A stretch of DNA of 12,749 nt, taken from Bacteroidota bacterium (GTDB taxonomy: Bacteria > Bacteroidota > Bacteroidia > Flavobacteriales > Weeksellaceae). The stretch is taken from assembly GCA_023422635.1 (NCBI GenBank), contig JAFAGO010000006.1, positions 1-12,749 on the forward strand, in the 5' to 3' direction. A program made the translations under genes and the position numbers. This document shows, in pieces, positions 1 through 6,837 of this stretch (positions are counted from its first letter, which is position 1; the number at the start of each line of letters is the position of its first letter). The notes under the pieces are model-generated. The model was not told the origin of the DNA and searched no databases. It saw only the letters and a list, made by a program, of their open reading frames with translations.

Positions 1-24
1 TCGCCCCCCTCTTTATCGGGACTG

Positions 25-55
25 CAAATGTAAGAACTTATCACCAATATCCAAA
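25..55 (-). promoter_or_regulatory. Bacteroidota-type promoter firing out of the left edge
   Basis: Read on the minus strand, TTTG (55-52) is followed after exactly 19 nt by TACATTTG (32-25). This matches the Bacteroidota sigma consensus of a TTTG -33 box and a TAnnTTTG -7 box. Transcription would start near position 20 and leave the window. The last bases on that strand are GC-rich (GGGGGGCGA), unlike the AT-rich leaders elsewhere in this window, and no start codon is seen. The product could therefore be a stable RNA such as a tRNA, but the window ends before this can be tested. The boxes are seen directly; the identity of the product is inference. Confidence 0.6.
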
Positions 56-211
56 CTTTTTACATAATTATATTCAACTAATCCCTCAACCATCTGAATG
101 TGAACTACAAAAGTTTGCAAGGGAAAAGATAGGTTTCATCAGTTAAGTGAATAGATTGAGTGGAAATCGTAGGATTTAGTGAGAGAAATTGCTATAATCT
201 CACTTAACATT
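56..211. other. Non-coding spacer with inverted repeats
   Basis: This stretch lies between the stop of the secreted-protein gene and the promoter at 25-55. I find no convincing gene in it. It holds two overlapping inverted repeats. GTTAAGTG (142-149) pairs with CACTTAAC (201-208), extended by AGATT (153-157) with AATCT (196-200). AGTGAGA (178-184) pairs with TCTCACT (198-204). Neither stem is followed by a clear T-run on the minus strand, so an intrinsic terminator is not well supported. The right-hand arm is shared, so the two stems exclude each other. Confidence 0.5.
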
Positions 212-898
212 TTATTCAACTTCTTTGTAAATAGTCTTTAGAAATTCGGCATACGATTTTTCAAGGCCTGAAATATCGCCGCTTTTGATGTTAATGCCAG
301 AAGCTCCATAAGGATTGGCTTTTATTCGCGCTGACTCAATCTGAAAAAACTGTACAGGTTGGTTTTCTTTTGCTTTTAATTGAACAGACGAACCTAAAAA
401 TTTCCTGGTCGACAAAGTATAAACCTTATCTGGATCCAAAATTCTTTTAAAATAAGTGCGAGGCGGTACTACAATATCGATATTATTGTAGCGAACTTTC
501 TTAGATTTAGCAGTGGTATTCATTACATACATGCAATTATCTTCTTTTGGCAATTGATCTTGTTCTACATAAAACAACTGTAATCGATAATTTGCTGGAT
601 TAAATTCTACAACCTGACCATCTACCGACCGAAATGGAAACAAAGAAAATGCATTGGCCCCAATTTTTTTCGACTTTTCATATATCATTTTAAAAACTTC
701 TGGATCGTTATTCGAATAGCCCTGCACTTCGAGTGTTCCTAAATAGGTTTTGTTGGATTGATCAGACGAAACCTGATACAGAAAAGTATCCTTATTTTCT
801 GACATTTGCTTAACTTCCGTTAAAGCCACATTTTGCGCATCAAAAAGTTGCATAACCGCTACAGCAAACATCATTGTTGACATTTTCACAATATTCAT
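212..898 (-). CDS. Secreted protein of unknown function
   Basis: I do not recognise a family with confidence. The 228-residue product starts with a short hydrophobic segment (about residues 6-21, ending FDAQN) that looks like a signal peptide with cleavage near A21. The mature part is therefore probably periplasmic or envelope-located. Residues 74-84 (EKSKKIGANAF) form an 'x-GAN-A' turn like that in YbjQ/DUF4156-type small envelope proteins, but this is only a local resemblance. The rest is mixed alpha/beta with one Cys (C122) and no membrane helix. The ATG lies 7 bp after the rmlD stop, so it is probably the last gene of the thioesterase-rmlD transcript. Nothing suggests truncation. Existence of the gene is well supported by length, signal peptide and spacing; function is open. 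Confidence 0.8.
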   Translation of the reverse strand: MNIVKMSTMMFAVAVMQLFDAQNVALTEVKQMSENKDTFLYQVSSDQSNKTYLGTLEVQGYSNNDPEVFKMIYEKSKKIGANAFSLFPFRSVDGQVVEFNPANYRLQLFYVEQDQLPKEDNCMYVMNTTAKSKKVRYNNIDIVVPPRTYFKRILDPDKVYTLSTRKFLGSSVQLKAKENQPVQFFQIESARIKANPYGASGINIKSGDISGLEKSYAEFLKTIYKEVE

Positions 899-905
899 AG
901 GATTT

Positions 906-1775
906 CTATTGTGTGGTTATTTTAAGAATTTCAATACACTCTTCTAAACTATTCTCCCAATATTTTGGTTCTATTGAATAGAATTTCTCGATTTTATCCA
1001 GCGCCATCGTACTTCTTCTTGGTCTTTTCGCAGGTGTTGGAAACTGTTCGGTTGTAATTGGATTGAGCTTTATTTTTGAATGCGAGAATTCAGCAATTTT
1101 GGACGCAAATGAAAACCATGTAGTTTCCGGATAATTTGAAAAATGAAAAATTCCGAATTCCTTCTGAGGTGATTTTATAATTGTCATAATAGCTTCTGCA
1201 AGATCGTTCGCATTTGTGGGTTGCCCAAACTGATCAGCTACAATTCCTAATTCCTCTTTTTGGCTAAACAAATTCAACATTGTTTTCACGAAGTTTTTAT
1301 TAAACTCTGAATACAACCAAGAAGTTCTAAGAATAATCGTTTGCGGATTAGCTTCAAGAGCAAGCTCTTCACCTAAGCGTTTCGATTGACCATACACCCC
1401 AATGGGATTGGTGAAATTATCTTCATCGTACGAAATTTCAGTTTCACCATCAAACACATAATCGGTGGATACATGAATGAGGATGGTTTTATTTGATTTG
1501 CATGCTAAGGCCAAGTTTTCAACACCGTAGGCGTTTACGGCAAAAGCCTTTTCTTCTTCCTTTTCTGCAAGATCTACCGCGGTATAGGCAGAAGCGTTGA
1601 TGCAATATTGTGGTTTAAACTCTTCAAAAATATCTTGGATTGAAGATTCATCTGTAATATCGACTGTTGAAGAATCTGTAAAAAGAAACTCATACTCAAG
1701 CTCGAACTGAGGTGCTATTTTTTGAAGACAACTTCCTAATTGCCCATTTCCACCGATTACTATAATTTTTTCCAT
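906..1775 (-). CDS. rfbD: dTDP-4-dehydrorhamnose reductase (RmlD)
   Basis: This enzyme makes the last step of dTDP-L-rhamnose synthesis, the NAD(P)H-dependent reduction of dTDP-4-dehydro-L-rhamnose in the cytoplasm. The 289-residue extended short-chain dehydrogenase has a Rossmann GGNGQLG loop at residues 8-14. It has STDYVFDG at about 103-110 (catalytic Thr104) and the YxxxK pair Y128/K132 in VYGQSK. The RmlD-type C-terminal substrate-binding signature PAKRPRRSTMAL is near 248-259. Length is normal for RmlD. I chose the ATG at 1775 (MEKIIVIGG) because it puts the nucleotide loop at the usual distance from the start. An in-frame TTG at 1781 would add two residues and abut the upstream stop. 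rmlA, rmlB and rmlC are not in the window, so rhamnose synthesis genes must be split or lie elsewhere. It sits between a thioesterase and an unknown secreted protein with very short gaps. Confidence 0.93.
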   Translation of the reverse strand: MEKIIVIGGNGQLGSCLQKIAPQFELEYEFLFTDSSTVDITDESSIQDIFEEFKPQYCINASAYTAVDLAEKEEEKAFAVNAYGVENLALACKSNKTILIHVSTDYVFDGETEISYDEDNFTNPIGVYGQSKRLGEELALEANPQTIILRTSWLYSEFNKNFVKTMLNLFSQKEELGIVADQFGQPTNANDLAEAIMTIIKSPQKEFGIFHFSNYPETTWFSFASKIAEFSHSKIKLNPITTEQFPTPAKRPRRSTMALDKIEKFYSIEPKYWENSLEECIEILKITTQ

Positions 1776-1781
1776 ATTCAA

Positions 1782-2264
1782 TTATCCTAACTTATTTTGT
1801 TTACGTAAGAAATTTGCTCTTTCTTGAAAACTCTTTTGTTCAACATTCACCAAAAATTTCCCAAAAAGTTCCATCGTTTCTTTAGGTTGACTTTCGGACT
1901 TGCGCGTTTTCATATTAAAATAAATAACGGTCATCCAAAGCACTGCGTGTACTTGTTTACCATCAAGACTTCTCATAAGCAATTCTACTTTAGAAATTCG
2001 ATCATCAATTTCTATAATTTTACTGGAGATTTCGACTTTCGTGTTTGCTCGCACTTCTTTTAAATATGCGATTTCGTTTTGAACGGCAATCCAAGTACAA
2101 CCCGTTTGTTTGATGTACTCTTCATATGTGAAGCCATAGTAATTTTCAACATGATCTTCCCTTGCATTCAGCATGTATTCTAAATATTTCACATTATTTA
2201 GATGTCCGATAGGATCGCAATCACTAAATCGGATTTTTTCTATTGAAGCGGTTTCTTTTCCCAT
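1782..2264 (-). CDS. Hotdog-fold acyl-CoA thioesterase (4HBT family)
   Basis: The 160-residue protein has the single hotdog domain of 4-hydroxybenzoyl-CoA thioesterase-like enzymes, which hydrolyse acyl-CoA or acyl-ACP thioesters in the cytoplasm. The N-terminal signature RFSDCDPIGHLNNVKYLEYM (residues 12-31) holds the family motif D-x-x-G-H-x-N-N-x-x-Y, with Asp17 in the position of the catalytic acid. A beta-rich core follows, and a charged tail runs from about residue 120. There is no signal peptide. The substrate cannot be read from sequence. The ATG lies only 4 nt after a TATTTTTG box inside the T-tract of the preceding ompH terminator, so the transcript may be almost leaderless or depend on read-through. 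The stop is 6 bp before the rmlD ATG, so the two are probably cotranscribed although no biochemical link is evident. Confidence 0.88.
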   Translation of the reverse strand: MGKETASIEKIRFSDCDPIGHLNNVKYLEYMLNAREDHVENYYGFTYEEYIKQTGCTWIAVQNEIAYLKEVRANTKVEISSKIIEIDDRISKVELLMRSLDGKQVHAVLWMTVIYFNMKTRKSESQPKETMELFGKFLVNVEQKSFQERANFLRKQNKLG

Positions 2265-2268
2265 GATA

Positions 2269-2276
2269 CAAAAATA
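2269..2276 (-). promoter_or_regulatory. Possible -7 box for thioesterase-rmlD operon
   Basis: The minus strand reads TATTTTTG, a full match to TAnnTTTG, ending 4 nt before the thioesterase ATG. No TTG is seen at the -33 distance, where the terminator stem lies. With normal spacing, transcription would begin at or within a base or two of the ATG. The box match could be chance in a T-rich tract. Confidence 0.35.
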
Positions 2277-2303
2277 AAAAAACCATCTCGATAGGAGATG
2301 GTT
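2274..2303 (-). terminator. Intrinsic terminator after the skp/ompH pair
   Basis: A perfect 9-bp stem, AACCATCTC (2281-2289) with GAGATGGTT (2295-2303), encloses a 5-nt loop. On the minus strand it is followed directly by a T-rich tract (TTTTTATTTTT, 2280-2270). It lies 23 bp after the stop of the last ompH gene and ends the bamA operon. Confidence 0.9.
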
Positions 2304-2326
2304 GTATTGAAATAATATGTATTGAA

Positions 2327-2818
2327 TTAAATACCTAATTCTTTTCTAACAAGTGGTGTTGCATCTGCTCCCCCTTTGTAGATTAAAGCACTTGAATCAA
2401 TAATGAATTCATAGCCGTTAGATTTTGCAACTTTGTCAACCGCTACATTAATTTTATCAATGATTGGCTTAAGCGCAGCTTCTCTTTTTTGAGCTAAATC
2501 GCTTTGTGCAGTATATTGTAATTGTTGCAATCCTTGTTGTTTTTTACCCAACTCTTCTTCTTTTGCAGCTCTTTGCGCTTCAGTTAGTGTTCCTGCAGAT
2601 TTTTGATATGCTTCAACTTCTGCTTGAAAAGCGGTTGCTTGTTTATTAAGCTCGTCCCCTTTTGTTTTGCTAAAAGTTTCTAGATCAGTCGTCATTTTTT
2701 TAGCTTCTGGCATTGCAGCAAGGATTGTTTCGTAATCGATTGACGCAATTTTTTGTGCTTGAACAAGACCGGTAGCGAATAGGGTAATTATTGAAAATAT
2801 TACACTTAGTTTTTTCAT
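2327..2818 (-). CDS. ompH: OmpH/Skp-family periplasmic chaperone, copy B
   Basis: Skp/OmpH proteins are trimeric periplasmic chaperones that hold unfolded outer-membrane proteins and hand them to the BAM complex. This 163-residue copy has a signal peptide (residues 1-21, MKKLSVIFSI...VQA, cleaved before QKIAS). The short beta strand KIASIDYETIL (23-33) is typical of the Skp body. A long charged Lys/Glu/Gln-rich coiled coil (about 39-115) forms the tentacle. The C-terminal part returns to the body with PIIDKINVAVDKVAKSNGYEFIID (118-141). Length matches the family. It is the last gene before the terminator and lies 22 bp after the other Skp copy. That copy shares the fold but diverges in the coiled coil and has an added basic tail, so the two are old paralogues rather than a recent duplication. 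Confidence 0.93.
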   Translation of the reverse strand: MKKLSVIFSIITLFATGLVQAQKIASIDYETILAAMPEAKKMTTDLETFSKTKGDELNKQATAFQAEVEAYQKSAGTLTEAQRAAKEEELGKKQQGLQQLQYTAQSDLAQKREAALKPIIDKINVAVDKVAKSNGYEFIIDSSALIYKGGADATPLVRKELGI

Positions 2819-2840
2819 AATGAGGTTTATTTATTTTATA

Positions 2841-3485
2841 CTATTTTTTAACTGATTTTTTAACAGGTGTTGAAACTTTTCCTGCTGCATTTACTCTGCC
2901 TCTTGCCGATGAACGCGTGTTTTGCGCTGAACCGCTTTTATTGTTTCCTTTTGTATTTTCGGAAGCATTTTTAGGCTGATTTTTGAGGAGCAAATTTAAC
3001 ACTTTATCCGTATAATCGTATCTTTTTTCAAGAAAAAGTACATTTTGTTCTGTTTTATCAAGAACTATGCCTAAACTATTCTTTTCGGATACCGTTTTAA
3101 TTGCATTCCATATTTGATCTTGAAAAGGTTTTGCAAGATTTTTTCGTGCATTATTAATTTCGCCTCTGGTACCAAAACGATTATTGATGGTTGTTTTAAT
3201 TTTTTTATCTAAATCATCAACTTCCTTTTCGCGTTGCTTTAACTGATCACCAACAAGAAGCACTCTTTCGTTTTCTAGTGTTGCTTTTTTCTTGTCGTAT
3301 TCGCTTTGCAACTTCTGAATTTCAGATTGCCAAGACTGAATTTGAGAATTCAATCGTTCTTCTGCATCTTTATATTGTGGAAGTTTGCTTAGAATATAAT
3401 CAGTATCTACTACACCAATTTTTTGAGCAGGAGCAACAGCGGAACAAAATACGAAAACGAAGGTTAATAATTTAAAACATTTCAT
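2841..3485 (-). CDS. ompH: OmpH/Skp-family periplasmic chaperone, copy A with basic tail
   Basis: This is a second Skp/OmpH-type chaperone directly downstream of bamA. The 214-residue product has a signal peptide (1-20, MKCFKLLTFV...AVAPA) and the body strand KIGVVDTDYILSKLP (22-36). A coiled-coil tentacle spans about 38-118, and the return segment includes ISEK-like NSLGIVLDKTEQNVLFL (136-152). From about residue 169 it carries a low-complexity tail rich in Asn, Ser, Lys and Arg that ends KKSVKK. This tail has about a dozen basic residues and a single acidic one, and canonical Skp lacks it. I chose the ATG at 3485 because it gives a proper signal peptide. The frame is open further upstream, but an earlier start (3542) would overlap the end of bamA and bury the signal peptide. 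It lies 20 bp after the bamA stop. Confidence 0.92.
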   Translation of the reverse strand: MKCFKLLTFVFVFCSAVAPAQKIGVVDTDYILSKLPQYKDAEERLNSQIQSWQSEIQKLQSEYDKKKATLENERVLLVGDQLKQREKEVDDLDKKIKTTINNRFGTRGEINNARKNLAKPFQDQIWNAIKTVSEKNSLGIVLDKTEQNVLFLEKRYDYTDKVLNLLLKNQPKNASENTKGNNKSGSAQNTRSSARGRVNAAGKVSTPVKKSVKK

Positions 3486-3505
3486 GTGCTTATTTTTACG
3501 AAGTA

Positions 3506-6058
3506 TTACAAGTTTTGGTTCATTAGGAAGTGGGTTTTCCATCCTGAAGGATCTGTATTTCCAATAGTACTATCGAAGCCATAAGCGAAATCGAAACCAA
3601 TAAGTCCGAATGCTCCCATATACACCCTAACACCAACACCAACGGATCTTTTCAACTGGAAAGGATTGTATTTTCCAAAACTTGTCCATGCGTTTCCACC
3701 TTCAGCGAAGGTAAGCGCATAAATTTTTGCAGTTTGATTTAAAGAAATCGGGTATCTTAACTCGGCTACAAAACGATTATAAATCGTTGCACCTCCGTAC
3801 GGTGTAACATCATCGGTATCACCACCTGTTGAGCTTGAATCCTCGTATCCACGAAGTGGAACCAATTCACGACCATCAAATCGAGTTCCGAAAAGTCCTG
3901 TACCTCCTAAATAAAATCTTTCAAATGGTGGAGCTCCTAATTTTTTGTTATACCCATTAAGGAATCCCATCTCTCCAGCAGTTCTAAGAACGAGTTTCCC
4001 AACAACTGTATTGTACACATCGGCTTTTAATTTTACTTTATAAAATTCTAACCACTTGTATTTTTCAGTTGCCGACATGCTATCATAATCTTTGTTTCCA
4101 AAGAGTGAATAAGGCGGTGTGAATTTAACAGATGCTTCAATATTTGAACCCTCTGTTGGGAAAATTGGATCGGTTCCTGCAGAATTTCTACTTAAACCAA
4201 CATTAAAACTGAAGTTATTGGCAGATCCGTAATACTCGGTAGTATTACCAAACTGGAATGGATAATTTGAAAACTTATAGCTTTGATACTGAATTCCCGT
4301 GTATAATGAGAAATAATCATCCGGCCATCTTAAAAGTCTGTTTAATCCAACACTTGCGGAAAAGATATCTAATTTTTGTGCATTTCCGTAAGTATCATCA
4401 TAGCGAACTAATGATTGATTTACACTAACAGATAACGCCGTTGGACGAGTTCCAAACAACCAAGGTTCTACAAAAGAAATACCGTAAGTTTGAAAGTATT
4501 GTCCTGCTTGCGCTTGGATTGAGAAGGTTTGTCCATCCCCTTGTGGCACAGGTTTAAAATCTTTTAATTTTAAAAAGTTACGAAGCGAGAAGTTATTAAA
4601 GGTTAATCCTAAAGTTCCGATAAAGGAACCTCCACCGTAACCAGCTTGTAGTTGTACTTGCGAAGAACCTTTTTCAACAACTGTCCAATGGATATCTACT
4701 GTGTTATCTTGAGGTTGTGGCTGAATGTTTTGTCCTATTTGTTGTGGATCGAAAAACTGCATCCCCGCAAGATCAAAGAATGTTCTTTTAATATCTGCTT
4801 TTCTAAATAAACCTCCAGGTCTTGTTCGTAATGCACGAAGGATTACATGGTCGTGGGTGGTTGTATTTCCGCTCCAAGTAACACGATTCCAGCTTGCTTT
4901 TTCTCCTTCTGTAATTCGAATTTCAAGGTTAACTGAATCTCCAGCAACTGATTTTTCTACTGGGATTACTTGGGAAAATAAATAACCACTGTTTAGATAA
5001 AGTGATTTCAAATCGCTATCATCGTCTTTACCGCCATCTTCTCCAACTTTTTTATTGAAGCCTACCACGTCGTAAATATCGCCCTTTTTGTACCCAAGAA
5101 TTCGTTGAAGAAACTCTGTAGAATATGCGGTATTCCCGAGGAAGTTAATATCGCCGATGTAGTATTTTTTTCCTTCGCTTAAACCAACTTTAATTTCGTA
5201 ACGATTTCTTTCGTTTCTCCAAACGGAATCGGATACAATTTTAGCATCTCTAAATCCAAGAGAGTTATAATAATTAATCAGGTTGTGTTTATCTTCCTGG
5301 TATTTTTCTTCGATAAATTTAGAAGGTTTAAGAATTCCATTAATTCCAAAACGTTTTTGTTTGGTATCTTTAAAACCTTTTTTACGAAGTTTAGCATCGC
5401 TCACACTTTCATTCCCTTCGAATTCAATATGATCGATTTTTACTTTTTTACCTTTTTCCACATCAATCGTCCAATCCACAAGGTTGGAATCTGTGAGGTT
5501 TGGTTTTTCGTTGATGGCAATTTTAGCATCTGCAAAACCTTTTTTAATGTAATCTTTCGGAATATTGGTTTTTAAGGTAGAAACCAAATTCTGAGTGATT
5601 TTTGTTCCTGGCTTTAGATTATTGTCTTTTGCCAGTTTTTCACTTTTCGATTTTCCGATTCCTTTCCCGGTAAATTTTACTTCGCCAAGTTCTTTTAAAT
5701 CTTGCAGTGAAAATTTTAGAACAATATTGTCTCCATCAAGGCTTTCCACATATACTTCTACTTTGGAAAAGGATTGTGTTTCCCATAGTTTTTTAATGGC
5801 ATTGCTTACCTTTTGCCCGGGAATATCTACTCGTTCGCCTTTGTTTAATCCTGTAAAGCGCAGGATTTGCGCCGGAGTATATTTTTTAACACCGTCTACT
5901 ACAATATCCCTCAAGACGTATGGTCCGTTCTGTGCAGGCAATTGTGTTGCTGCCTGTGTGGGAACCGATGTACTGTCTTTCTCAATCTCTGGTGTAACCT
6001 GTCCGTAAAAACCTGCAGAATATGCAAGCATTAGGATCGGTAAAAGTTTAAACTTCAT
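3506..6058 (-). CDS. bamA: Outer-membrane protein assembly factor BamA
   Basis: BamA is the essential Omp85-family insertase that folds beta-barrel proteins into the outer membrane. The 850-residue protein starts with a signal peptide (1-19, cleavage before QVTPE) and a Ser/Thr/Gln-rich linker. Five POTRA domains follow (roughly 47-121, 122-203, 206-295, 298-385, 388-463), and the 16-strand barrel runs from about 466 to the end. The conserved loop-6 motif appears as LRGY (735-738), where other BamA proteins have VRGF. Length is usual for Bacteroidota BamA, which is slightly longer than the E. coli protein. POTRA4 has an acidic insert GEDGGKDDDSD (339-349). The protein ends HFLMNQNL rather than in a terminal aromatic residue. 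The ATG is 2 bp after the uppS stop, so translation is probably coupled. Two Skp chaperone genes follow in the same operon. Confidence 0.97.
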   Translation of the reverse strand: MKFKLLPILMLAYSAGFYGQVTPEIEKDSTSVPTQAATQLPAQNGPYVLRDIVVDGVKKYTPAQILRFTGLNKGERVDIPGQKVSNAIKKLWETQSFSKVEVYVESLDGDNIVLKFSLQDLKELGEVKFTGKGIGKSKSEKLAKDNNLKPGTKITQNLVSTLKTNIPKDYIKKGFADAKIAINEKPNLTDSNLVDWTIDVEKGKKVKIDHIEFEGNESVSDAKLRKKGFKDTKQKRFGINGILKPSKFIEEKYQEDKHNLINYYNSLGFRDAKIVSDSVWRNERNRYEIKVGLSEGKKYYIGDINFLGNTAYSTEFLQRILGYKKGDIYDVVGFNKKVGEDGGKDDDSDLKSLYLNSGYLFSQVIPVEKSVAGDSVNLEIRITEGEKASWNRVTWSGNTTTHDHVILRALRTRPGGLFRKADIKRTFFDLAGMQFFDPQQIGQNIQPQPQDNTVDIHWTVVEKGSSQVQLQAGYGGGSFIGTLGLTFNNFSLRNFLKLKDFKPVPQGDGQTFSIQAQAGQYFQTYGISFVEPWLFGTRPTALSVSVNQSLVRYDDTYGNAQKLDIFSASVGLNRLLRWPDDYFSLYTGIQYQSYKFSNYPFQFGNTTEYYGSANNFSFNVGLSRNSAGTDPIFPTEGSNIEASVKFTPPYSLFGNKDYDSMSATEKYKWLEFYKVKLKADVYNTVVGKLVLRTAGEMGFLNGYNKKLGAPPFERFYLGGTGLFGTRFDGRELVPLRGYEDSSSTGGDTDDVTPYGGATIYNRFVAELRYPISLNQTAKIYALTFAEGGNAWTSFGKYNPFQLKRSVGVGVRVYMGAFGLIGFDFAYGFDSTIGNTDPSGWKTHFLMNQNL

Positions 6059-6060
6059 CT

Positions 6061-6834
6061 TTATCGTTCTATTCTGTTCGTTTGTTCTAAATGGTCCAGT
6101 TGTTCACTGGTTTTCCCGTATCTTCTTTCGGTTTTTTGATAATTTACGATGCACTGGAAAAAATCGTCTTTTTGAAAATCTGGCCAAAGCACATCCAAAA
6201 ACTGAAGTTCGGCGTATGCAATTTGCCAAAGCAAAAAGTTACTAATTCGAATTTCTCCACTCGTTCTTATCAATAAATCTACGGGAGGAAAATCTTTTGT
6301 GTAAAGGTGATTTTCAAAAACCTTTTCGTTAATTTCTTCTGGTTGCAAATCGCCATTTTGAACTTCTTGCGCAATTTCTTTCACTGCTTTTAGAATTTCT
6401 TTTTGGGATCCATAACTTAAAGCCAAAATTAAGTTGCCACGTGTATTATCTTTGGTAATTTCTATTAAACGCTCTAACTGATCGCGCACCAATTCGGGCA
6501 ATGTAGAAGTATCACCAATAACGTGCATTCTAAGACCTTTAGAAAAAATATCTTCACCTTCGATGATGAGCGTTTCAGAAAGCAGACTCATTAACGAATT
6601 TACTTCACTTTCTGGTCTTTTCCAGTTTTCTGAAGAGAAGGTATACAGTGTAAGAAATGGAATATTTACTTCATTACACGCATTTATCGCATTTCGAACG
6701 GCTTCAATTGCATTTCTGTGACCAAAAGTTCGTTCTTCTCCACGCGATTTCGCCCAACGGCCATTCCCATCCATAATAATGGCAACATGCTGCGGAACTT
6801 TTTCCGGATTTATTTTAGCTTTTATTTGAGACAT
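6061..6834 (-). CDS. uppS: Undecaprenyl diphosphate synthase (UppS/IspU)
   Basis: This cytoplasmic cis-prenyltransferase adds eight isopentenyl units to farnesyl diphosphate, making the C55 carrier lipid for peptidoglycan and surface polysaccharides. The 257-residue sequence has the hallmark MDGNGRWA at 21-28 (Mg-binding Asp22) and FSSENWKRP at 66-74. RTSGEIRISNFLLWQ at 190-204 contains the diphosphate-binding R190, R196 and S198, and E209 lies in AYAEL. All expected catalytic residues are present and length is normal. It sits 3 bp after the DUF6089 gene and 2 bp before bamA, in an operon devoted to the outer membrane. The adjacent transferase gene at 11313-12422 uses undecaprenyl phosphate, so the two operons meet at this lipid. 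Confidence 0.97.
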   Translation of the reverse strand: MSQIKAKINPEKVPQHVAIIMDGNGRWAKSRGEERTFGHRNAIEAVRNAINACNEVNIPFLTLYTFSSENWKRPESEVNSLMSLLSETLIIEGEDIFSKGLRMHVIGDTSTLPELVRDQLERLIEITKDNTRGNLILALSYGSQKEILKAVKEIAQEVQNGDLQPEEINEKVFENHLYTKDFPPVDLLIRTSGEIRISNFLLWQIAYAELQFLDVLWPDFQKDDFFQCIVNYQKTERRYGKTSEQLDHLEQTNRIER

Positions 6835-6837
6835 TAT

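Noticed and set aside
13..93. Short minus-strand reading frame of 26 codons starting at an ATG at 93
   Set aside because: It overlaps the strong promoter at 25-55, has no promoter or ribosome site of its own, and shows no recognisable sequence. It is most likely chance.
142..208. Inverted repeats as an integration (att) site or insertion-sequence end
   Set aside because: There is no transposase or integrase, no target duplication and no foreign gene next to it. RNA pairing explains the repeats better.
1824..2063. Plus-strand open frame inside the thioesterase gene
   Set aside because: It is antisense to a clear family member, with Phe/His-rich composition typical of reverse-frame translation and no promoter.
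2991..2998. Minus-strand TAAATTTG box inside ompH copy A
   Set aside because: It lies within coding sequence with no gene start at a suitable distance. Such matches are expected by chance in AT-rich DNA.
3486..3542. Upstream extension of the ompH copy A gene (start at 3542)
   Set aside because: It would place 19 charged residues before the signal peptide and overlap the bamA 3' end. The ATG at 3485 is the natural start.
5285..6008. Two plus-strand open frames inside bamA
   Set aside because: Both lie antisense to conserved POTRA coding sequence. Their Phe-rich composition mirrors the Lys/Glu-rich sense strand.
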